From: Turbatrix aceti
Lineage: Eukaryota > Nematoda > Chromadorea > Rhabditida > Panagrolaimidae
Direction of reading: 5' to 3'
DNA length: 64,000 nucleotides
Assembly: GCA_963969345.1 (NCBI GenBank)
Contig: OZ017766.1
Location: forward strand, 930,001 to 994,000
Position 1 is the stretch's first letter; every line of letters begins with the position of its first letter. Position numbers and translations under genes: made by a program. Below the pieces are notes generated by a model that saw only the letters and a program-made list of their open reading frames with translations, was not told the origin of the DNA and did not search any database. Shown in pieces: positions 25,727 through 36,000 of the stretch.

Positions 25727-26589
25727 GTATCGGGAAAAGTAAAACACACAAAAAAAATCGCGTGCCCAAGGTTGTCATAAATTTTAATTTATGCTCCAGA
25801 CTCGACACCGAAGCCCTGCGCGCAACGTGCACGTATGATTTTGCGCTGCTGCACACGCGTATTCACCTTAATTTTTTAGACGCATGCCTAACTTTTTACA
25901 AAAACCGTTTTTAGATCCATTCAATAGGTGTGCCAAGACGGGAAGGTGTACAGTAGTCTTTTTTCCAAACTCTACCTGTAAAATGCCTGAGGCTATTAGC
26001 CATGAACATTTTGACAAAAATGACCTATTCTGTCTTTTAGAGAATTCAATTCTCTATGGAGTATAAAATTTTCAGATTTTTACCGTTATTTTTGGATACT
26101 GTAGCTTAATTTGTCCAACATGTTCTAAATTTGACTTCAAATTATGAGATTTTTATTTCTTAAGAGAAGCGTCGGCAGAAAAATGATAAACTTGGTGTAT
26201 GTTTTTTAAATTAATGTACCGAACCCAAAAATAAAGGTAAAAATCTGAAAATTTTATGCTCCATAGAGAATTGAATTCTCTAAAAGATAGAATAGGTCAT
26301 TTTTGTCAAAATGTTCATGGCTAATAGCCTCAGGCATTTTACAGGTGAAGTTTGGAAGAAAGACTACTGTACACCTTCCCGCCTTGGCACACCTATTGAA
26401 TGGTTCCAAAAACGGTTTTTGTAATAAGTTAGGCATGCGTCTAAAAAATAAAGGTCAATACGCGTGTGCAGCAGCGCAAAATCATGCGTGCACGTTGCGC
26501 GCAGGGCTTCGGTGTCGAGTCTGGAGCATAAATTAAAATTTATGACAACCTTGGGCACGCGATTTTTTTTGTTTTACTTTTTCCGATAC
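25727..26589. mobile_element. Foldback element, about 365-bp arms
   Basis: Arms 25727-26094 and 26225-26589, ends GTATCGGGAAAAGTAAAAC. Near-perfect complement including GAGAATTCAATTCTC and GCGCGCAACGTGCACG. Each arm reads a mirrored peptide (MPNFLQKPFLDPFNR and MPNLLQKPFLEPFNR). These are conserved only because the arms are copies, so I do not call them genes. Confidence 0.75.
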
Positions 26590-27362
26590 ATTGTATATGT
26601 TGGACGTAAAAATGCTTATGTGCTTAAAAACGGCCAACTTTGTCACATTCATAAGGCACGTAAAGGATTCACAAATATGCATTGCTTATTTTCAAGAGCG
26701 AAAAAAAATTATACATTGTTTCCCTGTTTGCCGGGCATCTGATGCCACATCTGACGGCTTGGATATGACAGGTCAGGACAGGAGGAAGCGTAACAAGGAA
26801 CAAAATATTTTTATTTTTTTAGCCATGAATAAAACGAGACTACGTTGCTGGCTCTTCTTTCGGAGAAGACAGGGACTTTTATTTGAAACCGAGAGGCAAT
26901 TTAAGGCGTGTTATGAATTAAACATATTCAGTTGGTTTATCCAAGCATGGATATAAAACCGTAAATCGGAATTTGCTGAGAAGAATTTTTGTTGTCACTC
27001 ATTTACGTCAACCGTCGCCTAAGGACCTTGCTTGATGGGTGTTTTTTTACATCAGGTTTGTTGTTTTCAGACAAAATTGAAGGTAAATTTCATCGCGCTT
27101 GATTGCAAATGGCTTTACTCCTACCGGATGAATCATGCACTGGTGCGCTTCACAAACAGCCAGCACTACAACATCGACCAGGCCACAACCCCTGCATTCC
27201 GGAAACCTGCAAAAGCATGCGCACAATTTTTGCAAACTGTGACTTCTGCAAGATGCACTTTGCAAGCCGACGACGACCGGTGGCGTGTTCGGCCAAAAAA
27301 AACAACTCATTGTGTTTTCACACTTTTCTCTGCAGACTTACATTAGTTTGCAGTCTGTGACC
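26590..27362 (+). other. Unassigned, mixed AT and GC patches
   Basis: Plus frames at 26591-26956 and 27032-27346 have no recognised domain. The patch 27030-27310 is GC-richer with Cys/His-containing readings (CDFCKMHFASRRR) that could be a decayed zinc-binding tail, but evidence is thin. Confidence 0.25.
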
Positions 27363-27572
27363 AAGGATTTGCATTCCAGTTAAATTTATTGTCGCTTAAA
27401 TGCCGTTTAAATGCAAATTTGCTAAATAACTGACGTTATACGGTCAGAAATCGCCGGCCGCTTATATCGCAAAAAAATAACCGGGTATGATAAAATTCAT
27501 ATTATGAAGTTAGAATAAAGTCAAAGAAAATAACCGTCTCAGTTTTGGACAGGTTGCATAAAAATTAGAAAA
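27363..27572 (+). repeat. Direct repeat unit, copy 1 (intact)
   Basis: Contains TAAATGCCGTTTAAATGCAA, then CGCCGGCCGCTTATATCGC, then GAAGTTAGAATAAAGTC and GTCTCAGTTTTGGACAGG. The same parts recur at 28246-28382 and 29770-29842, interrupted there by a hAT insertion. This copy therefore acts as a near-relative of the empty site. Confidence 0.7.
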
Positions 27573-27839
27573 TTCCCCTCTAAAATAAAATAAAATAAAA
27601 TAATGTAATCTCAAAAACAACACACCAAATGAAATGCGCTTTATTTCTTCCGTGCTGCAGACAACAGATAACACAGAGCTTGATTGGAACGCGTTTTTAA
27701 CAGGTAGGCAACAAGACAAAAAAATAAAATAATAATTTCAAACCAAACGCGACAATGTACGTAGGCAAATATGTATGTGTATTTCCCGAATCAAGAATAC
27801 CCTGTAGGACAAATTAGGAAGGGATCCCGATGGAGAAGA

Positions 27840-27960
27840 TGACGGGACGTCATTTCCAGCAAATCGATGGCACCAAAAAGCAACGGCGTGTGCGGTGGCA
27901 AAAAATGAGCGACACGTTGGAGTCGATCTCTTACGGTAGACGGGAGCGATAATAAATACA
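27840..27960 (+). pseudogene. Possible piggyBac transposase C-terminal relic
   Basis: The frame reads MEKMTGRHFQQIDGTKKQRR. One frame over it continues VCGGKK. PiggyBac transposases end in a cysteine-rich domain preceded by a LTGRHF-like segment and a KKxxRRCxVC pattern, which this resembles with a frameshift. From memory only; nothing upstream supports it. Confidence 0.3.
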
Positions 27961-28245
27961 GTAGAGTAAGGAATTATCGGGTATGAGTGTATGGATGTCT
28001 TTTCAATGGAATGTCGTGTCGTATGCGAGGACAGGGAGTTTTAAATGTCTCTAAAAAATTATGATAATTATGGAAGTTCATAATATGTAGTAGAAATCGG
28101 CAAAAAATATCGTTAACTAGTGCAATCACGGAAAAATCAAATTCAAGTTTACGTGCTGGGAACGTCGAGCATGATTTGTCATTACTCAAGTTTGACGTAG
28201 ACATGACGCAAACTTCACAGAAATCACACAAAATTTTACACGTTG

Positions 28246-28382
28246 CAAGGCTTTGCATTCCGGTTAAATTTTTTGTCGCTTAAATGCCGTTTAAATGCAA
28301 ATTTGCAAAATAACCGATGTCTTACGGTCAGATATCGCCGGCCGCTCATATCGCAAAAAAATATAAGCGGCCGGCGTAGGAC
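28246..28382 (+). repeat. Direct repeat unit, copy 2, left part
   Basis: Matches 27363-27490 up to a CGGCCGGC hairpin and CGTAGGAC, where a hAT element begins. The right part resumes at 29770. Confidence 0.7.
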
Positions 28383-29761
28383 CAAGGTGTTGCATTTTGT
28401 GTAGCGCAAAAATGTTAATTTGAACTCGTGTAAGATTTTGATGTCGTGTAGGAGGCGATGTCGTGTACTACAGTGAGTTGCAAAATGATAGACTCACCCC
28501 TAAAATCAGAATTTTTGGCAAAACCGTAAAAGCTGCAATAACGGGAGTAGGCTCATTTGATTTAGCGTAAAAAGTTACGTTAGTTATAGTTGCCCCGGGT
28601 TCGTTCGCAAGAAAATACGGCAACCAGAAAATAATTTTAGTTTTTTGACCGTTGTAAAATGATAGACTCACTTGGGTTTTCGGGGGGAATAAATTATTTA
28701 CAGTGCGCCATAGATCCGCAAACTAGGTATTTGTAACAGACATGTTAGTTTCAATCAAAATTAATCACAAATGTGCGGTGGGACGGGCTTCAGAAAAAAA
28801 ATTGAGCGCTTAAGGGGAAATTAGATCCCCAACATCAATGAAGGCTTCCTGAGAGTTGGTGATCGCTGATATTAAGCGCCTATCGACACATAGTGAACCT
28901 AGAGTATGCCCCCGTAAGATTTCAAACCGTTTTGGGTATGTACATTGTGTTGGCCAGAACGGAATATTCAATTTTCGGTGTTCAGTAGGCTAAAATTCGC
29001 AATTCAGTGCATTCTGACACCGTTTTTGACCGAGAAAATTTTTTTCTGAATCAACGGCATTGACAAAACAATACGAGATATGCATTCAAAACTTTTTGAT
29101 CTGATACTCGACATGCACGGTGCGAAACAAGTAGTAAACAGAGCGTTGGGTAAAACAGAAATGACCCCCTTCCCGAATTTAAAATTGTTTCCGCAAATAT
29201 TAGATTTTTTTCTTTTATTTCGGTCCAGAAACGCATCAAATTGTTTCTGTTAATAAAATTTAATTTTCTGATATTAGCATACCCAAATCAATAGCAGCGT
29301 TAGTGAAAAAAACCGAATTCCAGAACTTGACATCTAACTCCCGTTTTTGAATAATTAAAACAGGGGCTTTTTTACTGTTTTATTGCCTTCCACATGTCGA
29401 TCAAAAAGTTTCGAATGCATATCTCGTATTGTTTTGTCAATGCCGTTGATTCAGAAAAAAATTTTCTCGGTCAAAAACGGTGTCAGAATGCACTGAATTG
29501 CGAATTTTAGCAGCTTTTACGGTTTTGCCAAAAATTCTGATTTTAGGGGTGAGTCTATCATTTTGCAACTCACTGTACACGACGTCGCCTGTCGTGTAGG
29601 TTTGAAAGCTACACAACGACACGAGGCGAGCTACACGACACGACGTTTAGGAAGGTTACAAGGCAAAATTTCGATCAGAATGATAACACGTGGAACATTT
29701 TTCTGAGGCGACGTCGTGTAGCACACGACGATGGTGTCGTGACACAATTTGCAACACCTTG
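28383..29761. mobile_element. hAT element with perfect 8-bp target duplication
   Basis: Terminal repeats CAAGGTGTTGCA (28383) and TGCAACACCTTG (ending 29761) are flanked by CGTAGGAC at 28375-28382 and 29762-29769. Eight-base duplications with CA-AGG type ends are diagnostic of the hAT superfamily. Subterminal motif CGTGTAG / CTACACG is repeated at both ends. Most of its length is a Tc1-like insertion (28471-29575); without it the element would be about 270 bp. It shares ends and motif with the 141-bp element at 55510. Confidence 0.93.
28471..29575. mobile_element. Tc1/mariner-like element nested in the hAT element
   Basis: Ends are TA-CAGTGAGTTGCAAAATGA and complement, with TA on each side (28469-28470 and 29576-29577). 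The terminal motif recurs inside at about 28654 (GTTGTAAAATGATAGACTC), resembling the IR/DR layout in which transposase binding sites are repeated in each arm. The right arm (29398-29575) is continuous. Its left counterpart is split into 28471-28540 and 28990-29100. No intact transposase. Confidence 0.85.
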
Positions 29762-29769
29762 CGTAGGAC

Positions 29770-29842
29770 ATGAAGTTAGAATAAAGTCAAAGAAAATAAC
29801 CGTCTCAGTTTTGGACAGGTTGCATAAAAATTTGAAAATAAC
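29770..29842 (+). repeat. Direct repeat unit, copy 2, right part
   Basis: ATGAAGTTAGAATAAAGTCA and the following bases match 27504-27572, resuming immediately after the hAT target duplication. Confidence 0.7.
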
Positions 29843-30188
29843 CGGGTCATTTTTTTCATTTTCAGTCGAATGTCCCCCTTTTTGGTCCAAATTTGCACGC
29901 GTATTTCACGATTTTTATGCGGTTCATAATTTAGGGGGACGCGCGAAAATTGTCCCACAATTCTGAAAAACACATCAAAATGCTTCAAATATTATTCTAA
30001 TTACAAATCTAATTTGAATAAGTAAAAAATTCCAAATGTGGCCCAAAATCCCTTTTTTTGCAACTAATTCGGCCAACGCGCGCGCTGAACAATATTTCAT
30101 TTTTTTGAAAATCCATTTTCGCGCGCATTCGCATATGTAAGCGAGTGAGAATAAAGTTCAGAGCTTGTAACAACAAAAATAGCGCGCA

Positions 30189-30462
30189 CAGTGTCAATCG
30201 GGCCGGGCCTGATGGTGAGTCGGCCCGGTTTAAAAAAAAAGAAAATTTTAGAACAAAATTTATTCAAAACAGTCAAAAAATGAACCAAAAACTTGCTCAT
30301 TTTGAGTAATCCTCCCCCGTTATGAATAACAACGTGTATTTTTACCTTTTCAACTCATATTTGTCAACAAATTGAAAAAATTTTAGTAAATTTTGCTTCA
30401 ATTTTACGCTTTGGTAAAAAGGCGGGCCGGGCCGACAAAAATTCGGCCCGTTGACACCCTTG
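30189..30462. mobile_element. hAT-like GGGCCGGGCC element
   Basis: Left end CAGTGTCAATCGGGCCGGGC; right end is the complement of CAAGGGTGTCAACGGGCCG. Repeated GGGCCG units sit near both ends. The flanks do not match, so the boundary on one side may be eroded. Related to 44594-44830 by the TCAACGGGCCG end. Confidence 0.55.
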
Positions 30463-30530
30463 CACATGTGTACACTTTTAAAAAATGCACATATGTATGT
30501 GATGCATTTTACTTTAGGATGTGGCTAACA

Positions 30531-32048
30531 CACGGTGCGGAGTGTTCCCAACACGAAAATTTTTAGCGATTTTGTAAAAGTGTTATGTATTCGTCGACAG
30601 TTTTCGGGTATTCATATCATTTGCATTTTTTTGGCATTTTGCCATTGTGTCAAGCTAAGATCAAGCTTTTTATAGCACTTCGCACTTTATCGATTGCTCG
30701 CAAATGAACTTCGCTGCAGGAGTCCAAAGATAGAAAATATCGAATTTTGCTTTAGGCCTCCTGCCTTCCCTGTACTAAAATTTGAAAATTTCGTCTCAGT
30801 CCTGTCTTGGCACTACCCAAAGCTTCAATTTAAGCCGGCAATTGTGATTCTTTATCTACAGGCCTAGACGAAGAGGGCAAATGAAATTTTGACTATTTTG
30901 ACTACGTCGCGGGTGCACCCGTTGTACGATGATTCTGCCCAAATCATGTTTTGTTTTACTAAATCCGACCTCCCGATGCCAAAGAAACACAAAAAAAGTA
31001 GCTATCACAATCTGCAAGCGATATGGACTACGCATAACAGTACTCCGAAACAGGGAACTATGCACGCGCGCGGTGTTCCCCGGGTAGGGTTCGAACCCCC
31101 CCCCGCCCCCGCGGGGATCCCCGCGGGGGTGAAGCCGGGGGTGGCCCCCCGACCCCCGCCCCCGACCATTTGTGACCCCCGTCGGGGAGTAAAACCCCCG
31201 CCCCCGACAGATTCTGCCCCCGACAATGAGCAAAATTTAGCGTTAAACGCGGAAAAACGTTCAAAAACAACACAAATAGGCTAAAAACAGAGCAAAATAC
31301 GAAAAATTTGTTCAAAATATGCCTCGGTTTTTGTTTTAAGATAAAATTGACACCTTTTTTTCTTCTTTTTCATAGGACTCGGGGGCAATTACCCCCGTCC
31401 CCGCCGATTTTTGCCCCCGTCGGGGGCAGAATTCCCCCGCCCCCGACACCTCTGCCCCCGACTACCCCCGTCCCCGACCCGATACGGGGGGGGGTTCGAA
31501 CCCTATCCCCGGGGCTTTTGAAGGCCAAATAGCTTGTGTTTTGGAATGCTGCTACATTGCCCTATACCTAATTGCTTACTTTTTTTTTGTGTTTCTTTGG
31601 CATCGGGAGGTCGGATTTAGTAAAACAAAGCATGATTTGGGCAGAATCATCGTACAACGGGTGCACCCGCGACGTAGTCAAGATAGTCAAAATTTCATTT
31701 GCCCTCTCCGTCAAGGCCTGTAGATAAAAAATCACAAATGCCGGCTTAAATTGAAGCTTTGGGTAGTGCCAAGACAGGACTGAGACGAAATTTTCAAATT
31801 TTAGTACAGGGAAGGCAGGAGGCCTAAAGCAAAATTCGATATTTTCTATCTTTGGACTCCTGCAGCGAAGTTCATTTGCGAGCAATCGATAAAGCGCGAA
31901 GTTCTATAAAAAGCTTGATCTTAGCTTGACACAATGGCAAAATGCCAAAAAAATGCAAATGATATGAATACCCGAAAACTATCGACGAATACATAACACT
32001 TTTACAAAATCGCTAAAAATTTTCGTGTTGGGAACACTCCGCACCGTG
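30531..32048. mobile_element. Foldback element, about 470-bp arms, TATTCGTCG lineage
   Basis: Arms 30531-31002 and 31575-32048, ends CACGGTGCGGAGTGTTCCC. Shared arm module with 13835-14610. The loop carries a separate hAT insertion at 31085-31505. The arms read the same peptide fragments in both directions, so open frames there are shadows. Confidence 0.8.
31085..31505. mobile_element. hAT-type CCCCCGAC element with perfect 8-bp duplication
   Basis: Ends TAGGGTTCGAACCCCCCCC and complement. TCCCCGGG is duplicated at 31077-31084 and 31506-31513. The interior is packed with CCCCGAC / GTCGGGG units, making it very GC-rich. It sits in the loop of the foldback 30531-32048. Ends and motif match 54347-54680. 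Confidence 0.88.
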
Positions 32049-32503
32049 GGGAGGGGGGTCAGTCGAAAAATGACGGGAAATGATGGAGGGGGGAGGGGGG
32101 TACTGCTCAAAATGACGTCATTAAAAAATTTCAAGAATTGGCTTACGAATTTTCTAAATTTCAGTTTTTTTTTGCCAAAATGCGCTGAAAACTGACTGTT
32201 TTTGTTCCAATATAATTATGTTTCACCAATCATTTTTAAATATGACCGACTCCGAACAGGCTTCTTAAAAAAACATAATAACTACACAATAATTTCGGCA
32301 TAAAGTTTTCGAAAGTAGTTTTTAGCAAAATTGATAAACCAAAACTTGCAAAAAAAACGCTAAAAAATGACGATTTTTTGACGTCATTTAGGGGGGGGGG
32401 GTCCGGGGTGCCCCACCTTGCAATGACGACCGATGACAGAGGGGGGAGGGGGGGGGGTAAAAAATCACCGATTTTGCGATGACGTAATTTCTGGACAAGC
32501 CCT
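32049..32503. repeat. G-run / GACGTCAT repeat element, left end lost
   Basis: The right end in reverse reads GGGCTTGTCCAGAAATTACG and then TCAT. The interior has several GGGGGG runs and GACGTCAT units. I recall small insect DNA elements with a TGTCCANAAATTACGTCA end, but that is memory only. The left end abuts the foldback at 32048, suggesting truncation by it. Confidence 0.45.
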
Positions 32504-32632
32504 AAACGGACGCGTTCTTTAACCTCCTTTCTCAATTTTATATTTTTTGCCCAGGTTTCTTCTTCTCATGCTCTTAATGAACCGATCACGCAGCGCCAAC
32601 AAAATCTTATTCCAATTTTTTTGTAAACTCAC

Positions 32633-33096
32633 GAGGTCTCCACGTTGTCATCAAGTATAAACTTGAGCAACTCGTTAGAGTTCTTTGGCAAGGACTCAGT
32701 CGAGGGCGGCGTTGGACTTTCGAGGAGGGTGGGCATCATTGCGGATGTCTTTGCTACGTCGCCGATGCCGTCAAGCGTGATGCGGTGGTGGTGGTGGTTG
32801 TTGTTGTTGTTATTGTTGTTGTTAGACTCGCCCGTGCAGTTGCCAGTAGGAGAGACTTCCGGTCCAGGCGACGCGGCGTGCGGTGACGAGTCTCCGCCGA
32901 TGAGCACGGTAGAAACGTGGGGGGTTTCAGCGTCGACTTCATCGACAATGTTCATCAAAGTCGCGGTGTCAGTCATGTTAGAGCCGACAATGGTGCCGGT
33001 GTCTTGGGAGGAGGCAGAAGCCGTGCTTATGCCCGACGTGGAAGATCCAAAACTGTCCGACGAGGCTACGGTAGACTGGCTGTATCGGCGGCTATT
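32633..33096 (-). CDS. PLEKHG5: RhoGEF exon 7: Ser-rich C-terminal segment with Asn/His run
   Basis: 464 nt from TTTTTTTAG|AATAGC to ACCTC|GTGAGT (donor at 32632). It enters in phase 0 (LIEL + NSRRYSQST) and leaves in phase 2. The peptide is Ser/Thr-rich, then carries Asn9-His4, then [16 protein letters not shown] before the donor. Reading through the donor gives a stop immediately (ETS*), so this could also be the C-terminus of an intron-retaining isoform. No matching terminal exon was recognised to the left. Confidence 0.8.
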
Positions 33097-36000
33097 CTAA
33101 AAAAATATTTGTTTTGTTTTGTTTCCATTTTTTAATTTAAAAAAAGCATACGAGCTCGATAAGTTTAGATGAAATCTTCTTAGACGATCCACTCATAGCT
33201 GATGACACGTTCCAGCTGAACCTCTTCAGAATCGCCGCAGGACCGGCAGGATTGGTCGGTCTTTGCGAGTCGATTTCTCCGACCGTATGGTACCTTTTTT
33301 CAAACCGTCTTCCGTTGTTCAAAGCCAACTGCCGGAGGTTCTGCGACGTGAGTGCGTCCTCCGAAGCTGCGAAGTCGATCGGCGACGGACATGCCGGCTG
33401 ATAGTCTTCACCAGTGGGAGCGGTTGGCCCAAAAATTGCGTCTCCACCTGTCTGAGCTTCCGATCCACTTGCGTTTTCGTCATCTGGCCCATTTTCAGCG
33501 TCCAGAGACGCATTCCTAGACGGCGCCATGCTACCGTTGAGCGACGCGACCGACGACACGGAAGCAATGTTCCTCCTTGCGGGAGATTCAGTTCGAATCA
33601 CCCCTGCCCGTGGAGAATCCTCCGAGCCCAGAGACTGCTTGGAGTCCGACGAGCCGGGAGTACAATCGTTGCAGTGCCTGCGATCGAGTTGCTCGGCGGA
33701 CGCGATAGTGTCTGACTTTCTCAGAAACGCAGCCGATGAGTTGGGACGACTTGAAGGCGTCGCGGCGACGACTTGGGAGTCCATGCTGTGGCTCTTGCGG
33801 TGGGCTATAGCGGCCTTGGGATCGCAGGGCTGGTGTTGCCTCAGGCACTCCCGGACTGCAGTCAGCTGCTTCTCCCGCTCTGCGAGAACGACATTGACGT
33901 CATTAGTCCTGAGTCTTCGAAACTCGTCAGCGGTCATCTGGATCATCTCCATCCACCGCTTGGTGTCGTCCTGCGCGGAAGTGAACATCATGAGCAGCTG
34001 CCACGGGGCCTCGAACTCGTTCATCGCGAGCAGGTAAAAGCCGTGCGCGTCCGGGAAAGGGTGACAGATGATGGACGAGATGTGGAGGGGCGGCTTGATG
34101 ATACGGTACCTGTCGGACCTCTTCGATGTGGGCTTGCAGATAAGCAGGAGGTCGGTGAAAAGGATGGCGTGGATTTCAATTTTCTGGCCCTGGCGACCGT
34201 CCCGCATCTTAAGCTCGCCGCGAGTGATCATGCGACGATGCCTGGCCGGCCCGGCAACGTAGGGCATGGGCTTGAGCAAGTTGAACGGTGCAAAATTCTG
34301 AAAGACTTTTTCAAACTCTTCCGCGTCGATGGCGTCGTAAGAATCTATTGTTTTCATGATCTCGAGTAGCTTTAGTCTGAGATCGTTGTTGTTCATCTCG
34401 TAGTTGAGTCGTCCGGTGGCGGCCTCAGCGCAGTCGATCATGGTCTGCAGCACGACTTTTGCCTCTGCATCATGGGAGGCCTTGAGCACGCTCTTCAGCA
34501 TCAGGGGATACCGGGTGAGTCTCTGCATCGGGATAGACAGGTTATCCAGCAACGTCTGACGATTCATGACGTTCAGAGACTCGCACCACTGCACAAACTC
34601 TGCAAACCGTTCGTTCTCTTTTACCTTCTTCCTCACATAGGAAAGGCTGTCGCCGTGGGAGACGTTGAAGTCGATGTAGCATTTGGACCAAAGCGCAATG
34701 TCTTCGAAGCCGTGGAACATGTGGGAAGCGTTCAGCGTGGTCCCTTTGGTCCGGGCGTTCTTGAGCATAGGAAGGATGGCTCTCGACCAGAAGCCAAGAT
34801 TTGCGCGCAGAAGTTGTCCGTAGTTGAGAAAAACCTTCTGGCAGACGACGTCGAGCATGAAGCCTTGTCGCTGAAGATCGACAAAAACTTCTGTGAGGTC
34901 ATCCATGTTTTGGAGGGAAAGGATGTACCGCTTCTCAGTTTCAACCATTTCCCAAACGACATTTTGCTGTTTTTGTGTCGCTTCGTCAAGATCCTGAAAA
35001 AATTGCACTTTCTGTCATTAAAAGAAGTAGCCTGCTAAAAAAAGGATTTTTTGTCCTTGAATATTTTTTCGAATACAAAAATCCGTTCCGAGGTCGCTTG
35101 CGTGTCCAGAATGTCGATGACAAACATTTGCAAGTGCACGTCACTTTATTTTTAAAATTTATATCACTGCTCAAAGGACCTGAAACTGACTTCGCAATGC
35201 AGCCGAACATAAAACATTTTGAAACACATAAAAAATGTAGATTCTTACTGATTTTTTAAATCAAAATTCGATCAAACAAATTTTTTATTAATGGACGATT
35301 TTTTTCGGGAGCTTTAAGAATATATAAAACGTTTTTTGCAATGAAACAAAAAACAATTGCGCTCCAAAAACATAAAAATATTTTTTTAAAGAATTCTTGC
35401 TCTCGCAAGCACTTAAAAGCCTTTCCTGCTGTAATCCTCACCTGGTGGTTGGCGACAATAGCAGTCCAGTGATCCTCGGTTTCGAGCACTGACAAATCCG
35501 TCTGTCTTCGCATGACAATCATGTTGAGCGTCTTGTCCGCCGCGTTTACCAGCTTTGAGTCCTGCAAACCAGGGCGCATTAACTACAAAAACTTCCCAAA
35601 AACAAACCTTTGTGGAGAAGAGGCTTTTCCTCTCCCGTCTCCCCCGGATACCGACCGTCCCGGTAGAGCTCGAAGTCGTGTCATCGCCGAAGGTGATCGT
35701 TGAGCTGCTCGCTGTGATGTCAGACGTGCCAGCGAGCACGCCTTCACACGGCGGGGTACCCGTGAGATCCACGCTTGCAGAACACCGTCGCGGAGGATAG
35801 GCCGCGACGAGTTCGCCGAGGTACGGATTTGAGCCAGAAGAGGTTGTGGTCGTTGTTGGAGGGGTTGAGAAGCCGCTGCGGTTGACCACAACTGAGTGCT
35901 GGTGGTGGAGGGAAGAGGAAACGGCACTCAGGCTACCCGGGTGGTGCTGCGAAGCGAGTGTCGACGAATTCACGGCCGGTGGGGGCTGCGCGTGATCATC

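Noticed and set aside
30889..31885. Open frames of 105-131 codons in the foldback at 30531
   Set aside because: The same peptide pieces appear on both strands because the arms are copies; the proline/glycine parts come from CCCCGAC repeats.
33263..35038. Several plus-strand open frames of 150-200 codons opposite the RhoGEF DH-PH exon
   Set aside because: They are complements of a strongly supported coding exon, with biased composition expected of antisense reading.
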